From the NCBI GenBank assembly GCA_015039315.1, contig WIDE01000119.1, positions 87,225 to 97,503 of the forward strand: a stretch of 10,279 nt of DNA, written 5' to 3'. Each line of letters starts with the position of its first letter. Position 1 is the first letter of the stretch. Both the position numbers and the translations under genes were made by a program. The DNA comes from Clavulina sp. PMI_390. Taxonomy: Eukaryota; Basidiomycota; Agaricomycetes; Cantharellales; Hydnaceae. Under the pieces are notes generated by a model, which worked only from the letters and a program-made list of their open reading frames with translations, was not told where the DNA came from and ran no database searches. Below, piece after piece: positions 7,592 to 10,279 of the stretch.

Positions 7592-10279
7592 ATGTCATTC
7601 AAGAAAGGTGGCCTTACGGCATTCATCTGTGTTTCTGTTTGCTCACTGAAACCCCCTGCTGCCTCGTCGATCGTCAGAGCTCCTGTATCCATGCAACCCA
7701 ACGTCTGCTCGTGGGGTGTCCACAAAGCTAAGCTCTAGTGGCAGCAAGATCGTATATACCAGCGGGAGAACAGTAATCGTAAGCCTTCTCTCTGTGTCTC
7801 CAACCCACACGCTCAACCCTCATCATCGATCCTGCATACACCCAGATTCGTGATGTCAATGTTAGTACTTTTTGTCCACCCACTACGCCCCATTCGGACC
7901 AGCTGCGATTTATTAAAACTCTCACTAGGACCCTCGGACTTCAGTCTCGTACTCTGAGCATGTTGCTCCAACCACCGTTGCTCGAATCTCTCCTTCTGGA
8001 TACTACTGCGCAAGTGGCGATGCCAACGGAAATGGTATGATTCCTCTCTAAACCTCGCGTCGAGTATGAATCTAATATCCGATCCTCTGTAGTTCGTATT
8101 TGGGATATTGTGGGAGAGGATCAAGTTCTCAAGAACGAGGTCAAGGTCATCGCCGGCAGACTGTCAGTCACTCTAGATCTGAGTCGTAATAAACACTCTA
8201 CAATTTGAAAATTCTACTCCATCCAGGAACGATATTGCCTGGGATGGAGAGAGCAAACGTATCATTGCCGTAGGTGACGGGAAAGAACGGTCAGTTGTCC
8301 CCACAAGCATCTGCCTAGCCCCACCTGACAAACCTTTCTGGGACAAGCTACGGCCGCGCTTTTCTGTTTGATTCAGGAAGCTCGGTCGGAGAGATCAGCG
8401 GACACTCCAAGGTCCTGATCATTAACTCTAGTATGGACTTCATGTTGCTCAATCTTTTTGCAGGTCATCAATGCTGTGTCAATTCGCCAACAACGACCAT
8501 ACAGAGCCGCGAGTGCTTCAGGTGAGCGGACCGATATCTTGACCGAACGCTTCTGTGCTATTTCTGAGCCTCTCTTCATGCAATACTAGACGATATGACT
8601 ATTGTTTTCTATCAAGGCGAGCGTGACCTCTTATGTATAGCGCTAAGACCCTATCCTAACGGTGTTACTCTAGGCGCTCCATACAAATATGATAAAGTTC
8701 GAAACAATCCTTGCTTGGCTCTGGATACAAGTTGATATCCTCCACATAGTCCATCCGAACCCATACGCGCTTCGTTCAGGACGTCCGTTTTTCCCCGTCT
8801 GGAGACGTCTTTGGTAGCGCAGGTGCAGATGGCGCGGTTTTCTTGTATAACGGGACGACAGGGGATGTCGTGGCCGAACTAAAGGATGCCCATCAAGGCA
8901 GCGCGGTATGTTCCTTATGGACTACGACCGCATGCCTTAGAATCTAGCGCTGATTCCTTATTAGATGGCAATGTCATGGTCACCGGATAGCAAGCAATTC
9001 TTCACTTCCTCGGCCGACCGCACTGTTAAGCTGTGTGAGTGATCCATCACTCTCTCATTGTAGGTAAATCTTCTTGACGCCACGAGACTAGGGGACGTTG
9101 AGACAAGCAAGAGCATCACGACCTGGGACACAGGGTCCGCCATTGAAAACCAGCAAGTCGGCAATGCATGGGTGGGAGAGGATCAGCTCGTTAGCTTGTC
9201 TGTCGGAGGCGAGCTGAGCGTGTACGACCGCCGTGTAGGGGATCGACCGTCCAAGATCCTCTATGGGGCGCAAAAGGCAATAACTTCGTCTGCTATTGGG
9301 AAGGACCGCACATTCTACGCTGGCACGTACGATGGGCGCGTTCATGGCTACACGACCAGTGGAGACATCAATTTGGTGAATGGGCAGGCTCATACTGGAC
9401 AGGTAGCTGCCCTCGCCACCGCCGCTGGAGGTGGAGATACCATCTACTCAGCAGGCTATGATGACTGTGTGCGCGAAATCTCCGCGCCAGAGGCATCTTT
9501 CACGTTAGTCCCTGATTTTTAGCTGACTCACGACTATATCCACTGAAGATATGGTTCGATCTAGGCGAACCACATTGTCCACTGGATCGCAGCCTCGCGA
9601 TTTAGCCGTGGTGTCGTCAAATGTGGTTGTTGCAGCTCTGATTAACTCCATAGCGGTTTATGAGGGTAGTGCAGCCAAATCTACCCTATCTGTGTCATTT
9701 TCCCCCCTTTCGATAGCAGCTACTGCAAATGGGGTCGTTGCTGTTGGCGGAGATGTGAGTCCCTTCTCCAAGCCTGCCTCGATCAATGTTCCAACTAACA
9801 TTGGTGGATAGGACAACAAAGTTCATCTCTACACCTATGCAAGTGGAGGCCTGAAAGAAGATGGAGTTCTGGAAAATAATAGGGGTCCAGTTTATGCTGT
9901 GGCATTCTCTCCTGATGGATCCAAACTCGTTGCTGGCGATGTGAGTGATCTATTATGACTCTCTTTGTCGCGATTTGCTGACAGCCTTCCGAACCGGTAG
10001 AGTCTGGGAAAGATTTTCTTGTACGATGTAGCGCAGCGATCGGTAAGCTGCTCCCTTTCCCGGATACGATTCCCCTTACTGGACATTTTCCCGCTTGTAG
10101 ATGATCACAGGTCGTTGGACGTCTCATTCAGCACGCATATACTCTCTCGCGTGGACCGCAGACGGAAAGCACGTTGCCTCCGGTTCTCTCGACACCCATG
10201 CCTACGTTTGGAGCCTCGAAAAACCGCTAAAGAGTATTGCGATCAAGAACGCAGTAGCCGGTGGAGTATTCACCGTGCA
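7592..10279 (+). CDS. aip1: Actin-interacting protein 1 (AIP1/WDR1), 3' end beyond window
   Basis: AIP1 binds cofilin-decorated actin filaments and speeds their severing and turnover. It folds as two WD40 propellers. The 17 visible exons are 7592-7607, 7678-7778, 7846-7860, 7929-8034, 8093-8162, 8227-8289, 8348-8411, 8464-8521, 8590-8616, 8674-8696, 8750-8905, 8965-9034, 9092-9503, 9565-9754, 9812-9940, 10001-10042 and 10101-10279. All 16 introns (52-70 nt) preserve frame; one appears to be GC-AG. The 573 codons visible include typical repeats: NGNVRIWDIVGEDQVLKNEV, NDIAWDGESKRIIAVGDGKE, GSAGADGAVFLYNG, MSWSPDSK with TVKLWDV, and near the end TSHSARIYSLAWTADGKH with HAYVWSLEKP. Family members are about 600 residues, so perhaps 25-40 residues and the stop are missing. 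Four exons are very small (16, 15, 27 and 23 nt). The start fits the family's short N-terminus before the first blade. Confidence 0.95.
8617..8673 (+). other. GC-AG intron 9 of AIP1 with alternative GT donor six bases downstream
   Basis: The exon ends ATCAAG and the next bases are GCGAGC, matching the GC-AG consensus (AG before GCAAGT-like). The intron has a CCTAAC branch-like site and a TACTCTAG acceptor. Using GC gives YQGAPYKYDK, as expected for AIP1. A GT donor at 8623 (GTGACC) would also keep the frame and insert Glu-Arg. Confidence 0.65.

Noticed and set aside
9553..9563. GGTTCGATCTA resembling a tRNA B box
   Set aside because: It does not match GGTTCGANTCC fully, has no A box or cloverleaf upstream, and sits at the 3' end of AIP1 intron 13.

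Overview
The window looks like nuclear DNA of a filamentous basidiomycete, most likely an Agaricomycete. The evidence is dense, short spliceosomal introns (about 47-92 nt), closely packed genes on both strands, and three recognisable conserved eukaryotic proteins whose exons join cleanly in frame. Only one strain-level copy can be read here, so the phylum is an inference from gene structure and protein style.

Layout. 1-617: a GC-rich stretch with a TATA box and one weakly supported plus-strand ORF. 618-1109: pyrimidine-rich and palindromic non-coding DNA. 1110-2987 (minus): a nine-exon mitochondrial pyruvate dehydrogenase kinase. 2988-4579: about 1.6 kb separating two divergent genes, mostly without a confident gene, but with a possible spliced minus-strand coding remnant (3591-3889 and perhaps further upstream) and two short upstream ORFs just before the next gene. 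4580-6462 (plus): a four-exon STN1, the OB-fold and winged-helix subunit of the CST telomere-capping complex. 6463-6602: a 140-bp gap between convergent genes. 6603-7425 (minus): a two-exon gene for a 257-residue, disordered, basic protein with a KEN box and several Ser/Thr-Pro sites, unrecognised. 7426-7591: a 166-bp shared promoter with an ACGCG/GACGTC motif. 7592-10279 (plus, runs off the end): the 17 visible exons of AIP1 (WDR1), the WD40 cofactor of cofilin in actin disassembly.

The genes do not form a pathway. They are housekeeping functions (carbon metabolism, telomere capping, actin turnover) placed side by side, with one possible cell-cycle protein. No mobile element, CRISPR array, tRNA or rRNA gene was seen. 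The most interesting points are the candidate CDK- and APC/C-regulated protein with an MBF-like promoter motif, the stop/start-overlapping upstream ORF before STN1, a GC-AG intron and micro-exons in AIP1, and the unexplained open segments between PDK and STN1.
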